Below, piece by piece: positions 1 to 7,797 of a stretch of 12,820 nucleotides of DNA. The first letter of the stretch is position 1, and each line of letters begins with the position of its first letter. The DNA is from Pseudomonadota bacterium (GTDB lineage Bacteria; Desulfobacterota; Desulfovibrionia; Desulfovibrionales; Desulfovibrionaceae). The stretch spans positions 1-12,820 of the forward strand of contig JAEWPX010000193.1 of the NCBI GenBank assembly GCA_023399375.1. The letters are read 5' to 3'. The translations under genes and the position numbers were made by a program. The notes under the pieces are model-generated. The model ran no database searches. It was given only the letters and a program-made list of their open reading frames with translations, and had not been told where the DNA came from.

Positions 1-961
1 TGGGCGTGGTGCCCGTGCCGATGATGGCGTGGAAGCCCGAGAGCGCGCCGCAGGCGATGGTGATGAAAAGGAACGGGAAGACCGCGCCGCCGATGATGGG
101 GCCGCCGCCGCCCGTGAACTGGGTCAGTGCGGGCATCTTGAGCATGGGGTGGACCCAGAAGATGCCGACCGTCAGGGCGAAGATGGTGCCGATCTTGAGG
201 TACGTGGACAGGTAGTCGCGCGGGCAAAGGAGCAGCCACACGGGCAGCACCGAGGCCACGAAGCCGTAGAGCGGAATGGTCAGCGCGATGGCCGGACGGG
301 GCAGGTCGAAAATCGGCCGCCAGAAGGGGCTCTCGGCCACATAGGGGCCGACGAGGATGGTGATGAACATCAGCGCCACGCCGATGACCGACGCGCCGAG
401 CACGTCGCCGTCGCGCCACTTGTGCAGGTACACGCCCATGATCAGGGCGATGGGGATGGTGGCGAAGACGGTGAACGAGCCCCAGGGGCTGTCGTGCATG
501 GCGTTGACCACGGCCAGGGACAGCCCGGCCAGGGTCAGGATGAGGATGAAGAGCACGGCCACGGAGGCCACGCCGCCCGTCGCCTTGCCGATCTCCTTGC
601 TGGCGATGTAGGCCAGGGAGCGCCCCTTGTGACGCACCGAGGCGAACAGCACCACCGTGTCGTGGACGCAGCCCGCGAGCACGCAGCCGACGAGAATCCA
701 CAGCGCGCCCGGCATGTAGCCGAACTGCGCGGCGAGCACAGGGCCGATCAGCGGCCCGGCCGCGGCGATGGCCGCGAAGTGGTGCCCGAAAAGGACGTAC
801 TTGTTCGTCTTCACGTAGTCGTGCCCATCGGCCATGGTGACCGCCGGCGTCAGACGCGAGTCGTTGACGCCGAGGACTTTCTTGGCAAAGAAAAGCCCGT
901 AGAAGCGGTAGCCTATGGCGAAGATGCACAGGGCGGCGAAGACCAGGGTCAACGCGTTCAT
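1..961 (-). CDS. cstA: CstA-family carbon starvation / pyruvate-peptide transporter, N-terminal part (runs off left edge)
   Basis: This is an inner-membrane transporter of the CstA family; E. coli members (CstA, BtsT) import pyruvate and have been linked to peptide use. About 320 codons are visible and the reading frame is open to the left edge, so the C-terminal part is missing. The start ATG (959-961) is preceded five bases away by a good Shine-Dalgarno, GGGAGG (967-972). The translation opens MNALTLVFAALCIFAIGYRF, a first membrane helix. The family signature follows: KYVLFGHHFAAIAAAGPLIG, then GYMPGALWILVGCVLAGCVH and a DTVVLFASVRHKGRSL stretch, with several more hydrophobic helices after that. 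It lies 133 bases downstream of the LytS-type kinase on the same strand and is probably the target, and perhaps an operon member, of that two-component system. Family assignment is firm; the substrate is inferred. Confidence 0.93.
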   Translation of the reverse strand, partial: MNALTLVFAALCIFAIGYRFYGLFFAKKVLGVNDSRLTPAVTMADGHDYVKTNKYVLFGHHFAAIAAAGPLIGPVLAAQFGYMPGALWILVGCVLAGCVHDTVVLFASVRHKGRSLAYIASKEIGKATGGVASVAVLFILILTLAGLSLAVVNAMHDSPWGSFTVFATIPIALIMGVYLHKWRDGDVLGASVIGVALMFITILVGPYVAESPFWRPIFDLPRPAIALTIPLYGFVASVLPVWLLLCPRDYLSTYLKIGTIFALTVGIFWVHPMLKMPALTQFTGGGGPIIGGAVFPFLFITIACGALSGFHAIIGTGTTP

Positions 962-1017
962 GCCAGCCTCCCGTGTTTGACCGCCCGCTTCGGGGACGGC
1001 CCGTTGCCGATTTCGGC

Positions 1018-1033
1018 CCCGTGATGGCACGGG
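1018..1033. promoter_or_regulatory. Perfect inverted repeat in the lytS-like/cstA gap
   Basis: The arms CCCGTG and CACGGG are separated by four bases, inside the 133-base gap between the sensor kinase stop and the cstA start. It could be an operator or an mRNA hairpin in the cstA leader. There is no T-run after it in the minus direction, so it does not look like an intrinsic terminator. Short GC-rich repeats arise easily by chance in this DNA, so the role is uncertain. Confidence 0.25.
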
Positions 1034-1094
1034 CGAAACGCGACAACAAGATTGCCGGCGCGAAAGGGATAATCGGGGGGCCGAGACGACGTTT

Positions 1095-2846
1095 TCAGGG
1101 GCTGACTGACCGGCCCTCGGGGGCCGGCCCGGCTGCGGGCACGCGGAAGGTGATCCGGCTGCCCCGGCCCGGGGCGCTGTCCACGCGCAGCCCGTACTCG
1201 GGGCCGTAGAGCTGGATCAGGCGCTGGTTGGAATTGCGCGCGCCCACGCCCTCGGCGAGGGATTCCAGGGAGCGCGGCGAGAGGAGGACGTCCACCACGT
1301 CGCGGCTCATGCCGAGGCCGTCGTCTTCCACGGCGACGCAAAGGTGGCCGTTTTCGCGGTGCGCGGCCACGCGCACCCGGCCGCCCTCCTCGCGGCCCTG
1401 CAGGCCGTGGCGGACGCTGTTTTCCACGAGCGGCTGAATGAGCAGCGGCGGCACGAGCCACTGCTCGCAGCCCGGCTCCAGGTCGATCTCGCTTCGGATG
1501 CGCTCGCCGAAACGGGCCTGTTCGATGGCCAGGTAGGAGCGCACCTGGTCCATCTCTTCGGAAAGGCGCACGAGGCCCCGCGAGCTGTCCAGGTTGCGGC
1601 GCATGTAGCGGGCGAGGTCGAGCAGCAGCTCCCGAGCCTGGCCCGGCGCGGTGCGGCAAAACGAGGCGATGGTGTTGAGGGAATTGAACAGGAAGTGCGG
1701 GTTGATCTGGGCCTGGAGGCGCCGGATTTCGGCGTGGGCCAAAAGCTGGTTGGCGATGCCGATGTCCTCCAGTTCGAGCTGGGTGGAAAAAAGCGCGGCC
1801 AGGCCCTTGGCCAGCTCGAACAAGGGCGCGTCCAGGGGCCGGTCCTTGGTGCCGTAGAGCTTGAGGCAGCCGCGGATCTCCGCACCCTTGCGCAGGGGCA
1901 CGACGATGGCCTCGCGCAGCGGGCAGCCGGCCTTGGCGCAGCCGATGGACGCCGCATCGTGCAGAAAGAGCGCCTGGCCGGATTCGATGGCCAGCTGCGT
2001 GGCCCGGGTTCGCCAGTGCTCGCCGGAGCGGTGGTGGTCCTCGCCGGCCCCGACATGGGCCAGGATGGCGGACACGCCCGTGACGGCCACGGCGGCCACG
2101 CCCGTCTCGGCCAGGATGATTTCCGCCGTGGCCTGGGCCGACTCCGGGGTGAGGCCGCCGCGCAGATGGGCCACGGTCTTGCTCGCGATGGCGAGGATGC
2201 GCCTCGCCTCGGTCGAGTCGCGCAGTTCGCGCAGCCGGCGCTGCACGCCGAGCGCCTTGACGAAGATGGCCGCGCCCATGGCGTTAATGACGATCATGGG
2301 CGCGCCGATGACCTCGACGAGGTCCACGGCCTCGGCAAAGGGCCGCGACAGGGCGAGCACGAGGCCCATGTGGACGGTCTCGCCCACGATGCCAAGGGCC
2401 ATGGCCACGCCCCAGTCCAGGGACTTGCCCGGATAGCGCCGGGCAATGAGCCCCGCGGCCGTGCCTTCGAGGAACGTGGCCAGGGCGCAGGGCAGCGCCG
2501 AAAACCCGCCCACGTCGATCAGGTAGCGGTGGCCGCCGGCGATGAGCCCGGCCCCGATGCCGACCACCGGGCCGCCGAAAAGCCCGGCCGTGATCACGCC
2601 CATGGCGCGCAGGTTGGCGTAGGAATGGAAGACGTAGTTGCCGGTGTAGGTGCCGAGGATGCCGAAGACGCCAAAGAGGATCGTGACGGCGAGCGTGCTC
2701 CACAGGGGCCTTTCCCGTCCCGTGCGCATGCGCTCGAACGGGGCGAGCGTCATGATGGCGAAGCCGCCGGCGAGCAGCAGGCCGAAGCGCTGGGACAGGT
2801 TCAGGAACAGATCCGGCACGGCGGGAACGAAGATGTCGAGATTCAT
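1095..2846 (-). CDS. LytS-type sensor histidine kinase (5TM-Lyt + GAF + His_kinase + HATPase)
   Basis: A 583-residue membrane sensor kinase that should autophosphorylate on histidine and pass the phosphate to the LytTR regulator encoded just upstream. Residues ~15-200 form several membrane helices typical of the 5TM receptors of the LytS/YehU(BtsS)/YpdA family (for example GGPVVGIGAGLIAGGHRYLI at 91-110). Residues ~215-355 look like a GAF domain and hold the cysteine pair IGCAKAGCPL (301-310). The phospho-acceptor box is INPHFLFNSLNT with His384. The N box PPLLIQPLVENSVRHG is at 466-481 (Asn476), the G1 box EDDGLGM at 507-513, GVGARNSNQRL at 533-543, and GRGSRI at 560-565. All catalytic motifs are intact. 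The start is supported by AGGAGGGG (2853-2860), which overlaps the stop codon of the regulator gene, so translation is probably coupled. The signal is unknown; pyruvate is the ligand of the E. coli BtsS relative. Confidence 0.95.
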   Translation of the reverse strand: MNLDIFVPAVPDLFLNLSQRFGLLLAGGFAIMTLAPFERMRTGRERPLWSTLAVTILFGVFGILGTYTGNYVFHSYANLRAMGVITAGLFGGPVVGIGAGLIAGGHRYLIDVGGFSALPCALATFLEGTAAGLIARRYPGKSLDWGVAMALGIVGETVHMGLVLALSRPFAEAVDLVEVIGAPMIVINAMGAAIFVKALGVQRRLRELRDSTEARRILAIASKTVAHLRGGLTPESAQATAEIILAETGVAAVAVTGVSAILAHVGAGEDHHRSGEHWRTRATQLAIESGQALFLHDAASIGCAKAGCPLREAIVVPLRKGAEIRGCLKLYGTKDRPLDAPLFELAKGLAALFSTQLELEDIGIANQLLAHAEIRRLQAQINPHFLFNSLNTIASFCRTAPGQARELLLDLARYMRRNLDSSRGLVRLSEEMDQVRSYLAIEQARFGERIRSEIDLEPGCEQWLVPPLLIQPLVENSVRHGLQGREEGGRVRVAAHRENGHLCVAVEDDGLGMSRDVVDVLLSPRSLESLAEGVGARNSNQRLIQLYGPEYGLRVDSAPGRGSRITFRVPAAGPAPEGRSVSP

Positions 2847-2858
2847 GCCGCTCCCCTC

Positions 2859-3632
2859 CTACAGCCCCAGGCGCTCCTTGAATTCGCGCACCCGGTTGCG
2901 ACTGACCGTGACTTCCGTGCGCTCCGGGTCGCCGAGCACGAGCAGGTACTTGCCGCCGATCCAGGGCGAGAGTTCGGCCACGCGTTCGAGGTTGACGAGC
3001 ACGGCGCGGTTGGCGCGGAAAAAGGACAGCCCGGCCAGACGCTCCTCGGCCCGGGACAGGGTCGGCAGGCCGTGGCAGGGAAAGCGCCCCTGGTCGGTCA
3101 GGACGTTCACGCCCTTGTCGTCGGCCTCGAGGCTAAAAACTTCCGCCGCGGGCAACAGCGCGATGCGGCCGTGGCGCTCCACGGCGACGCGCGCGCAGCC
3201 CCTGCCGCCGCCCCGGCCAAGTCCGGCCAGAAGCGCGGCCATGGCCTCGGCCTCGCGGGCCTTTCCCGCGGCCAGCCGCCCCCGGGCGCGCTCGAGGCTC
3301 ACGGCCAGACGTTCGGGCGAGACGGGCTTGAGCAGGTAATCCACGGCGTTTTGCTCGAAGGCGGCCACGGCGTACTGGTCAAAAGCGGTGACGAAGATGA
3401 AAAGGGGCACGTGGACGCAGTCCATGGCCTGGCGCAGCACGTCGAAACCGTCCTGGCCGGGCATGCGGATGTCGAGGAGCACGAGGTCGGGCCTGTCCGC
3501 CTCGATGGCGGCCAGGGCCGCGCGGGCGCTGTCGGCCGCGGCGACCTCGATGTCGGCGTGGGCGCCGAGCAGGTAGGCGAGCTCGTCGCGAGCCGGCTTT
3601 TCGTCGTCCACGACCAGGGCGCGCAGCTTCAT
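2859..3632 (-). CDS. LytTR-family response regulator (REC + LytTR DNA-binding domain)
   Basis: A 257-residue cytoplasmic transcription regulator. The N-terminal receiver domain (about 1-120) has the acidic pocket Asp9/Asp10, the phospho-acceptor Asp54 in LVLLDIRMPG, Thr82 and Lys102 in DYLLKPVSP. A linker rich in Ala, Arg and Gly (about 120-145) leads to a C-terminal LytTR domain (about 150-257), seen in segments such as FFRANRAVLVNLERVAEL and TVSRNRVREFKERLGL. LytTR domains bind direct repeats in target promoters, as AgrA and BtsR do. It is the first gene of a regulator-kinase-cstA series; its stop codon overlaps the Shine-Dalgarno of the kinase gene. No clear ribosome binding site precedes this ATG, but the REC domain begins at once (MKLRALVVDDE), which fixes the start. 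Only 67 bases separate it from the cation exporter upstream, so part of its transcription may come from there. Confidence 0.95.
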   Translation of the reverse strand: MKLRALVVDDEKPARDELAYLLGAHADIEVAAADSARAALAAIEADRPDLVLLDIRMPGQDGFDVLRQAMDCVHVPLFIFVTAFDQYAVAAFEQNAVDYLLKPVSPERLAVSLERARGRLAAGKAREAEAMAALLAGLGRGGGRGCARVAVERHGRIALLPAAEVFSLEADDKGVNVLTDQGRFPCHGLPTLSRAEERLAGLSFFRANRAVLVNLERVAELSPWIGGKYLLVLGDPERTEVTVSRNRVREFKERLGL

Positions 3633-3699
3633 GGCGCGACGGTAGCGCCGCGCCCCGGACCTGTAAAGAGGCGCGAGGCGACGCGGGAATCTTGCGGCA

Positions 3700-4695
3700 T
3701 CAGACGTTTTTTTTCGGCTCGCCCGTAGTCTGCGGCGTCCACACGGGCGTGGCCGTGTTGGCGCTGCCGCGCAGGTCGCACGGTTCGGCCTCGCAGACCG
3801 GACAACGGGCGTCGACGCAGGGGTCGGCGTGGATCATCACGTCGGCCTCCGGCCCCAGCCGCGACAGCAGCAACTGCTCCATGGCGTCCACATGCCGGTG
3901 GGCCTCGGCAAGGGTCATGTCGCGCGGCAGGATCAGGTGCATGTCCACGTGGACGCGCCGGCCGGCCTTTATCGCGCGCAGGCGGTGGATGTCGATCCAG
4001 GCCGGCTGGCGGTTTTCCCGGAGCAGCGCGCAGATTTGTTCCAGCAACGCCGGGTCGGACTCGATCATGAAGCCCGAAACCGAGCGGCGTACGAGCCCCA
4101 CCCCGGCCCAGGCGATGTTGACCCCGACCAGGCAGGCGACCAGACCGTCGAGCCAGAGCCAGCCCGTGGCCCAGACCAGCCCCAGGGCCACGAACACCCC
4201 GGCGGAGGTGTAGACGTCCGTGAGCACGTGCTTGCCGTCGGCTTCGAGCGTCAGCGACCCGGAGCTGCGGCCCTGGCGCACGAGCTTGACGCCGAGCCAC
4301 AGGTTGACGCCGCCCGCGGCCACGAGCAGGGCGATGCCGCCGCCGAGGTTGGGCATGGGCGCGGGATGGAAGATCTTGTCCCAGGACTCGTAGAAGATGC
4401 CGATGGACGCGAGCAGGATGAGCATGCCCTCGAGCCAGGCGGCGTAGTATTCGATGTTGCCGTGGCCGTAGGGGTGGCGTTCGTCGGGCGGCGAGTCGGC
4501 CACGGTGACGCTCACCACGGCGAAGGCCGCGGCCACGACGTTGATGATGGATTCCAGGGCGTCGGAGAGGATGGCCGCGGAACCGGTCAGGAGCCAGGCC
4601 GCCATCTTGACGACGAGCAGCGCCACGGCGACCCCCAGAGACAAGCGGGCCGCCCGGACCTCGGGAGAGGATTTCGGGGGCGTCGTTTCGCGCAT
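3700..4695 (-). CDS. Cation diffusion facilitator (CDF) family metal exporter
   Basis: A 331-residue inner-membrane transporter of the CDF family, which exports divalent metals such as zinc, iron, cobalt or manganese in exchange for protons. The metal-site motif in the second helix is SDALESIIN (44-52, with Asp45 and Asn52), and that in the fifth helix is HVLTDVYTS (156-164, with His156 and Asp160). The loop motif HPYGHGNIEYYA (74-85) is typical of the family. The region after ~205 is the cytoplasmic ferredoxin-like domain (IDIHRLRAIKAGRRVHVDMH). The end carries a cysteine cluster DPCVDARCPVCEAEPC (Cys293, 298, 301, 306), a tail seen in a subset of proteobacterial CDF proteins. An in-frame start 23 codons further upstream would overlap the end of comEC and gives an Arg-rich, unlikely N-terminus, so the ATG at 4695 was chosen, 10 bases after the comEC stop. 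The metal cannot be decided from sequence. Confidence 0.92.
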   Translation of the reverse strand: MRETTPPKSSPEVRAARLSLGVAVALLVVKMAAWLLTGSAAILSDALESIINVVAAAFAVVSVTVADSPPDERHPYGHGNIEYYAAWLEGMLILLASIGIFYESWDKIFHPAPMPNLGGGIALLVAAGGVNLWLGVKLVRQGRSSGSLTLEADGKHVLTDVYTSAGVFVALGLVWATGWLWLDGLVACLVGVNIAWAGVGLVRRSVSGFMIESDPALLEQICALLRENRQPAWIDIHRLRAIKAGRRVHVDMHLILPRDMTLAEAHRHVDAMEQLLLSRLGPEADVMIHADPCVDARCPVCEAEPCDLRGSANTATPVWTPQTTGEPKKNV

Positions 4696-4705
4696 GGCGC
4701 GGGTG

Positions 4706-7204
4706 TTACCGCGTGCCGGCCTCCATGGCAAACGGCGTTTGCGCGTCCTCCTCGCCGGAAGCACGGCGGGTCCGCACGACAGGCTCCCCCGACCTGGCGG
4801 GAAAGGTCACGGTCACGGCCCCGTCGCGGCGGGTGGCGTAGACGCGGCAGCCGCCCTTTTCAAGGAGCGCCTCGAGCTTGGGCGCGGGGAAAGGCCAGGT
4901 GTCGCCGCAGCTGGCGATGGCCGCCCGGGGCGACACCGCGGCGAGAAACCGCCGGGAAAGGCCCGTGGCCGAGCCATGGTGCGGCAGGACGAGCACGTCC
5001 GCGGAAAGCTGCGCGCCAGCGGCGGCCAGGCGCGAGAGCACGCCGCGTTCGGCGTCGCCGGGCATGACGGCGAGCCCGCGGCCGTTTCGCGTCAGACGCA
5101 GGACAAGCGAGCCGTTGTTGCCCGAGCGGTCGTCGTCCGAGCCGGGATGGAGCACGGCCAGGGCCAGTCCGTCGCCGAGGTCGATGGCGTCACCCGCGGC
5201 CAGGACGGCATGGGGAATGCGCCGCGCTTCCAAGGCGGCGGCGATGGGTGCGGCGAGCGCGCCCTCGGGCGTGCCGCCGTTATCGTAGAACGCGCCCACG
5301 TCGAAGCGCGCAAGCAGCGAAACGAAGCCCTTGACGTGGTCGGCGTGGGGATGGCTGGCGAAGGCGGCATCGATGCGCGGCGGCCGGCCGTCGGTGAGAA
5401 ACGCGCCCACGACATGGCGGCCCACGTCGAAGTCGCCGTAGAGCCCGCCGGCGTCCACCACGAACCTGCGCCCGTGGGGAAGATCCAGGACCACGGACTG
5501 GCCTTGGCCCACGTCGAGCACGGTCAGACGCACCGCGTCGTCGAGGGCCACGACGCCGCGAACGAGCGTCGGCCCGACGAGCAGGCACAGGCTTGCGACC
5601 AGGGCCGCCGTGGCGCGCCGCCCTCCGGCCAGGACCACGGCGAGCCCGGCGAGAAGCCCGAGGCACCCGAGCGTCTCGGGCCAGGTCGGGCGCAGGATGG
5701 CGGACGTCAGCAAGCAGTGGCGGGCGTCCAGAAAGGCCAGCCCGCGCATGAGCCCCTCGCAGCACCATGCAGCCAGCAGCAGCGCCTTGGCGCCCAAAGG
5801 CGCGGCGAACGGCACGGCGAGCAGAGCCGTCCCCACCAGGGCCAAAGGAGTCACCACCAGGCCTAGCGGCGGCAGCCACAATACGTTGATCCAGGGATTG
5901 CTATTGAGATCGCCGAAAAGGCGCGCGATGAGCGGCATGACGGCGACCTCGGCGCTAAGGCTCGTCCACAGGACGCCGGCAAGCCCCAGAAGCGGCCAGC
6001 GCAGGAGTCCCGGCAGCCGCACCCGACGGCTTGCGGCCGCAAATGGCGGCCAGAAGGCCACGATGCCGACCACGGCCAGGACCGAAAGCTGAAGCCTCGC
6101 ATCGAAGACGGCAAGGGGCATGGCGGCAAGCATGAGCGCCAAGGCCAGGAACAACCCGTCCAACACCGGAGCTTGGCGGCCGGCGAACACCAGCAACGCG
6201 CCGCAGCCGAACATGAAGGCGGCCCGATACAGGGACGGCGAATAGCCGCCGAGCCAGCAATAACCGACCACCAGGGGCGCCGCCAGCAGAAGCGTCAGGG
6301 AAGGCCGCGGCAGCCACAGGAAGATCCCGGGCCGCAGGCGGCCGAGCGCCCAGGTCAGGGCGGCGCCCATGGCCACGACATAGGCGATGTTCATGCCGGA
6401 AAGGGCAAGCGTGTGGGAAAGGGAGGCGCGGCGCAGCAGGTCGAGGTCGGCCTGGGCGAACCCGGACACATCGCCGAAAACCAGGGCGAGGGTCATGGCC
6501 CGTCCCGCCCGCGTGGACGCATCGGCGCCTTCGGGAGCCGCCAGCCGGTCGGATACGACCTGGCGCAGGGCCTCGTGCCGCAAGGCGAGGACGTCGTCCC
6601 CGGCGTCGGTCAGCGCGACCTGCCCCTTGTCGCCCCGGGCGTAGGCCCGCCAGAAAATCCCGTCCAACCGGCGGATGAAAGCAAAATCCGGCCCGCCCGG
6701 ATTGTCGAAGCCGGCGGTCGTGCGCACGCGGGCCGTGACGCCAAGGCGCGCGCCAGGCACCGGGCAAAAGGCCGGGCGGTCGATGGTCAGCAGCAGCTTC
6801 CCGGGCAGGGACGCTTCCTCCGCCGCGCCCTGCCCGACGCGCACATCCTCGAGGACCACGCCGAGCCGGCCGCCGGGGCGGCCCTCCACGGCGGCCACCC
6901 GGCCGGCGACGGCGCAGGGCTTGCGCCCGGCGACGCACGCGGGAACGTCCGTGGGCGCTGCCGGCATGGCGAAAAACCCTGCGGCGCAGCCGAGGGCGAA
7001 GGCCAGACAGAGCGCACGCAGACGCGGACGACCCGGGGCGGGTCTGGGGAAGAGCGCGAGCAGCAACAGGCCGCACAGCGCGGGCAAGGGAAAGGCCACG
7101 GCCAGGATGCCCGCGGCATAGGCCGGGAGGCAGGGCTGCCAGGGGAGCAGCGGCGGCGCGGCGCGCGGCGTGTCGGAGGGCGGTCGTTTGCGGCGTGGCG
7201 CCAT
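4706..7204 (-). CDS. comEC: ComEC/Rec2 family DNA internalization channel protein
   Basis: An 832-residue polytopic membrane protein of the ComEC/Rec2 family, which carries transforming DNA across the inner membrane during natural competence. The N-terminal ~250 residues have membrane helices plus a soluble DUF4131-type segment. The Competence domain follows, with the signature LSHTLALSGMNIAYVVA (262-278) and many helices up to ~550. The C-terminal metallo-beta-lactamase-like domain starts at LDVGQGQS (563-570) and includes DAGG, SHPHADH (617-623), PGDAE (715-719) and LPHHGS (740-745), so the putative nuclease metal ligands are present. The length is normal for an intact three-domain ComEC. 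The frame is open further upstream, but that part lies opposite the divergent lipoprotein gene and has no competence-like sequence. The start at 7204 (MAPRRKRPPSD) has a GGGG stretch about ten bases before it. It is followed after 10 bases by the CDF gene, probably in one transcript. Competence in this organism is not shown by this gene alone. Confidence 0.93.
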   Translation of the reverse strand: MAPRRKRPPSDTPRAAPPLLPWQPCLPAYAAGILAVAFPLPALCGLLLLALFPRPAPGRPRLRALCLAFALGCAAGFFAMPAAPTDVPACVAGRKPCAVAGRVAAVEGRPGGRLGVVLEDVRVGQGAAEEASLPGKLLLTIDRPAFCPVPGARLGVTARVRTTAGFDNPGGPDFAFIRRLDGIFWRAYARGDKGQVALTDAGDDVLALRHEALRQVVSDRLAAPEGADASTRAGRAMTLALVFGDVSGFAQADLDLLRRASLSHTLALSGMNIAYVVAMGAALTWALGRLRPGIFLWLPRPSLTLLLAAPLVVGYCWLGGYSPSLYRAAFMFGCGALLVFAGRQAPVLDGLFLALALMLAAMPLAVFDARLQLSVLAVVGIVAFWPPFAAASRRVRLPGLLRWPLLGLAGVLWTSLSAEVAVMPLIARLFGDLNSNPWINVLWLPPLGLVVTPLALVGTALLAVPFAAPLGAKALLLAAWCCEGLMRGLAFLDARHCLLTSAILRPTWPETLGCLGLLAGLAVVLAGGRRATAALVASLCLLVGPTLVRGVVALDDAVRLTVLDVGQGQSVVLDLPHGRRFVVDAGGLYGDFDVGRHVVGAFLTDGRPPRIDAAFASHPHADHVKGFVSLLARFDVGAFYDNGGTPEGALAAPIAAALEARRIPHAVLAAGDAIDLGDGLALAVLHPGSDDDRSGNNGSLVLRLTRNGRGLAVMPGDAERGVLSRLAAAGAQLSADVLVLPHHGSATGLSRRFLAAVSPRAAIASCGDTWPFPAPKLEALLEKGGCRVYATRRDGAVTVTFPARSGEPVVRTRRASGEEDAQTPFAMEAGTR

Positions 7205-7223
7205 GGTCGGCAATCCCCTGCTG

Positions 7224-7238
7224 CGCCGCGTCGCGGCG
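7224..7238. promoter_or_regulatory. GC-only palindrome upstream of comEC
   Basis: CGCCGCG and CGCGGCG flank a single central T, about 20 bases before the comEC start and within the divergent gap between comEC and the lipoprotein gene. It could be an operator or a small hairpin in the comEC leader. It is built from simple GC-rich sequence, so chance is a real alternative. Confidence 0.2.
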
Positions 7239-7281
7239 TGCCAAACTTCTACGGCCCCGGCCCGCCGCGCGCAAGGCCGGC

Positions 7282-7310
7282 TTGTCAGGACACGGCCAAG
7301 CGGGTACAAC
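7282..7310 (+). promoter_or_regulatory. Sigma70-like promoter for the Cys-rich lipoprotein
   Basis: TTGTCA (7282-7287) and TACAAC (7305-7310) are separated by 17 bases, matching five and four of six consensus positions. Transcription would start near 7317 and give a leader of roughly 48 bases ending in the GGAGGA ribosome binding site of the lipoprotein gene. It is one of the two clearest promoter-like sites in the window. Confidence 0.5.
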
Positions 7311-7364
7311 GACGGCGAATCTCGAAAAAGTCCTTGCCCGCCAGGGCCAGGGAGGAATGCCGTC

Positions 7365-7712
7365 ATGCCGCGACTTTTCAGCCTGCTGTTGCTCGCCTGC
7401 TGCTGCCTTGGCGCGTGGGGCTGCGCCAAACAGACCCTGCCGATCATCACGCCCCAGGAATTCGAAGCGTCCTGCCGCTCCGATCCGGCCGGCGCGGACG
7501 CGGCCTGCGCCTCCCGCGTCTGCGCCGTGTTCCAGGCCGTGGCCACGGACTACCACGAGGACATGGCCGCCTGCCAGGCGTCGTGCAAGCAGCGCGCCCA
7601 GGAACTCGAAACCGATGTGGCGGGCGCATGCGCGGAGAAGGTGAAACAGACCCGGGACGCCTGCCTGGAATTTTGCAACCGCAAATTCTACCGGTGCAAC
7701 TGCGCCAAATAG
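7365..7712 (+). CDS. Small cysteine-rich lipoprotein of unknown function
   Basis: A 115-residue predicted lipoprotein. A longer reading frame begins at 7170, but the ATG at 7365 is preceded eight bases away by GGAGGA (7351-7356) and opens a clean signal peptide (MPRLFSLLLLACCCLGAWGC), with Cys20 as the probable lipid-bearing residue. The lipobox AWGC is imperfect at position -2. The mature part holds ten more cysteines (37, 48, 53, 70, 74, 89, 100, 104, 111, 113), enough for up to five disulfides. They include two CX3C pairs (70/74 and 100/104) inside segments that look helical. This could be a disulfide-braced helical hairpin on the periplasmic face or outer membrane; a metal- or haem-binding role is less likely, since no CXXCH is present. 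No family was recognised. It starts the plus-strand block and has its own promoter candidate, divergent from comEC. Confidence 0.82.
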   Translation: MPRLFSLLLLACCCLGAWGCAKQTLPIITPQEFEASCRSDPAGADAACASRVCAVFQAVATDYHEDMAACQASCKQRAQELETDVAGACAEKVKQTRDACLEFCNRKFYRCNCAK

Positions 7713-7751
7713 CCCGCGGGCGGTCCACGGGCCGTTGGCGTCGCGCCGGGT

Positions 7752-7773
7752 CCGCCGCCGTTTCCGGCGGCGG
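7752..7773 (+). terminator. Strong GC hairpin between lipoprotein and DJ-1 genes
   Basis: Two perfect nine-base arms, CCGCCGCCG and CGGCGGCGG, flank a TTTC loop, 40 bases after the lipoprotein stop and 12 bases before the Shine-Dalgarno of the DJ-1 gene. There is no T-tract after the stem, so it may be a Rho-independent-like pause, a stabilising 3' end or a 5' leader hairpin of the DJ-1 message rather than a true intrinsic terminator. Confidence 0.35.
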
Positions 7774-7797
7774 GCGAAACCGCACAAGGAGTAAGCG

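Noticed and set aside
29..1024. Plus-strand open frame of 331 codons
   Set aside because: It is the antisense shadow of cstA, which has clear family motifs and a good ribosome binding site on the minus strand.
1344..3728. Very long open frame on the plus strand, about 790 codons
   Set aside because: It lies opposite the LytS and LytTR genes. Its translation is rich in His, Gln, Gly and Asp without motifs, which is typical of an antisense shadow in GC-rich DNA.
7233..7252. TTGGCACG on the minus strand before comEC, resembling a sigma54 -24 element
   Set aside because: The matching TTGC(A/T) at -12 is absent at the required spacing.
7205..7546. N-terminal extension of the comEC frame
   Set aside because: It overlaps the divergent promoter and the lipoprotein gene on the other strand, and it has no membrane or competence-like sequence.
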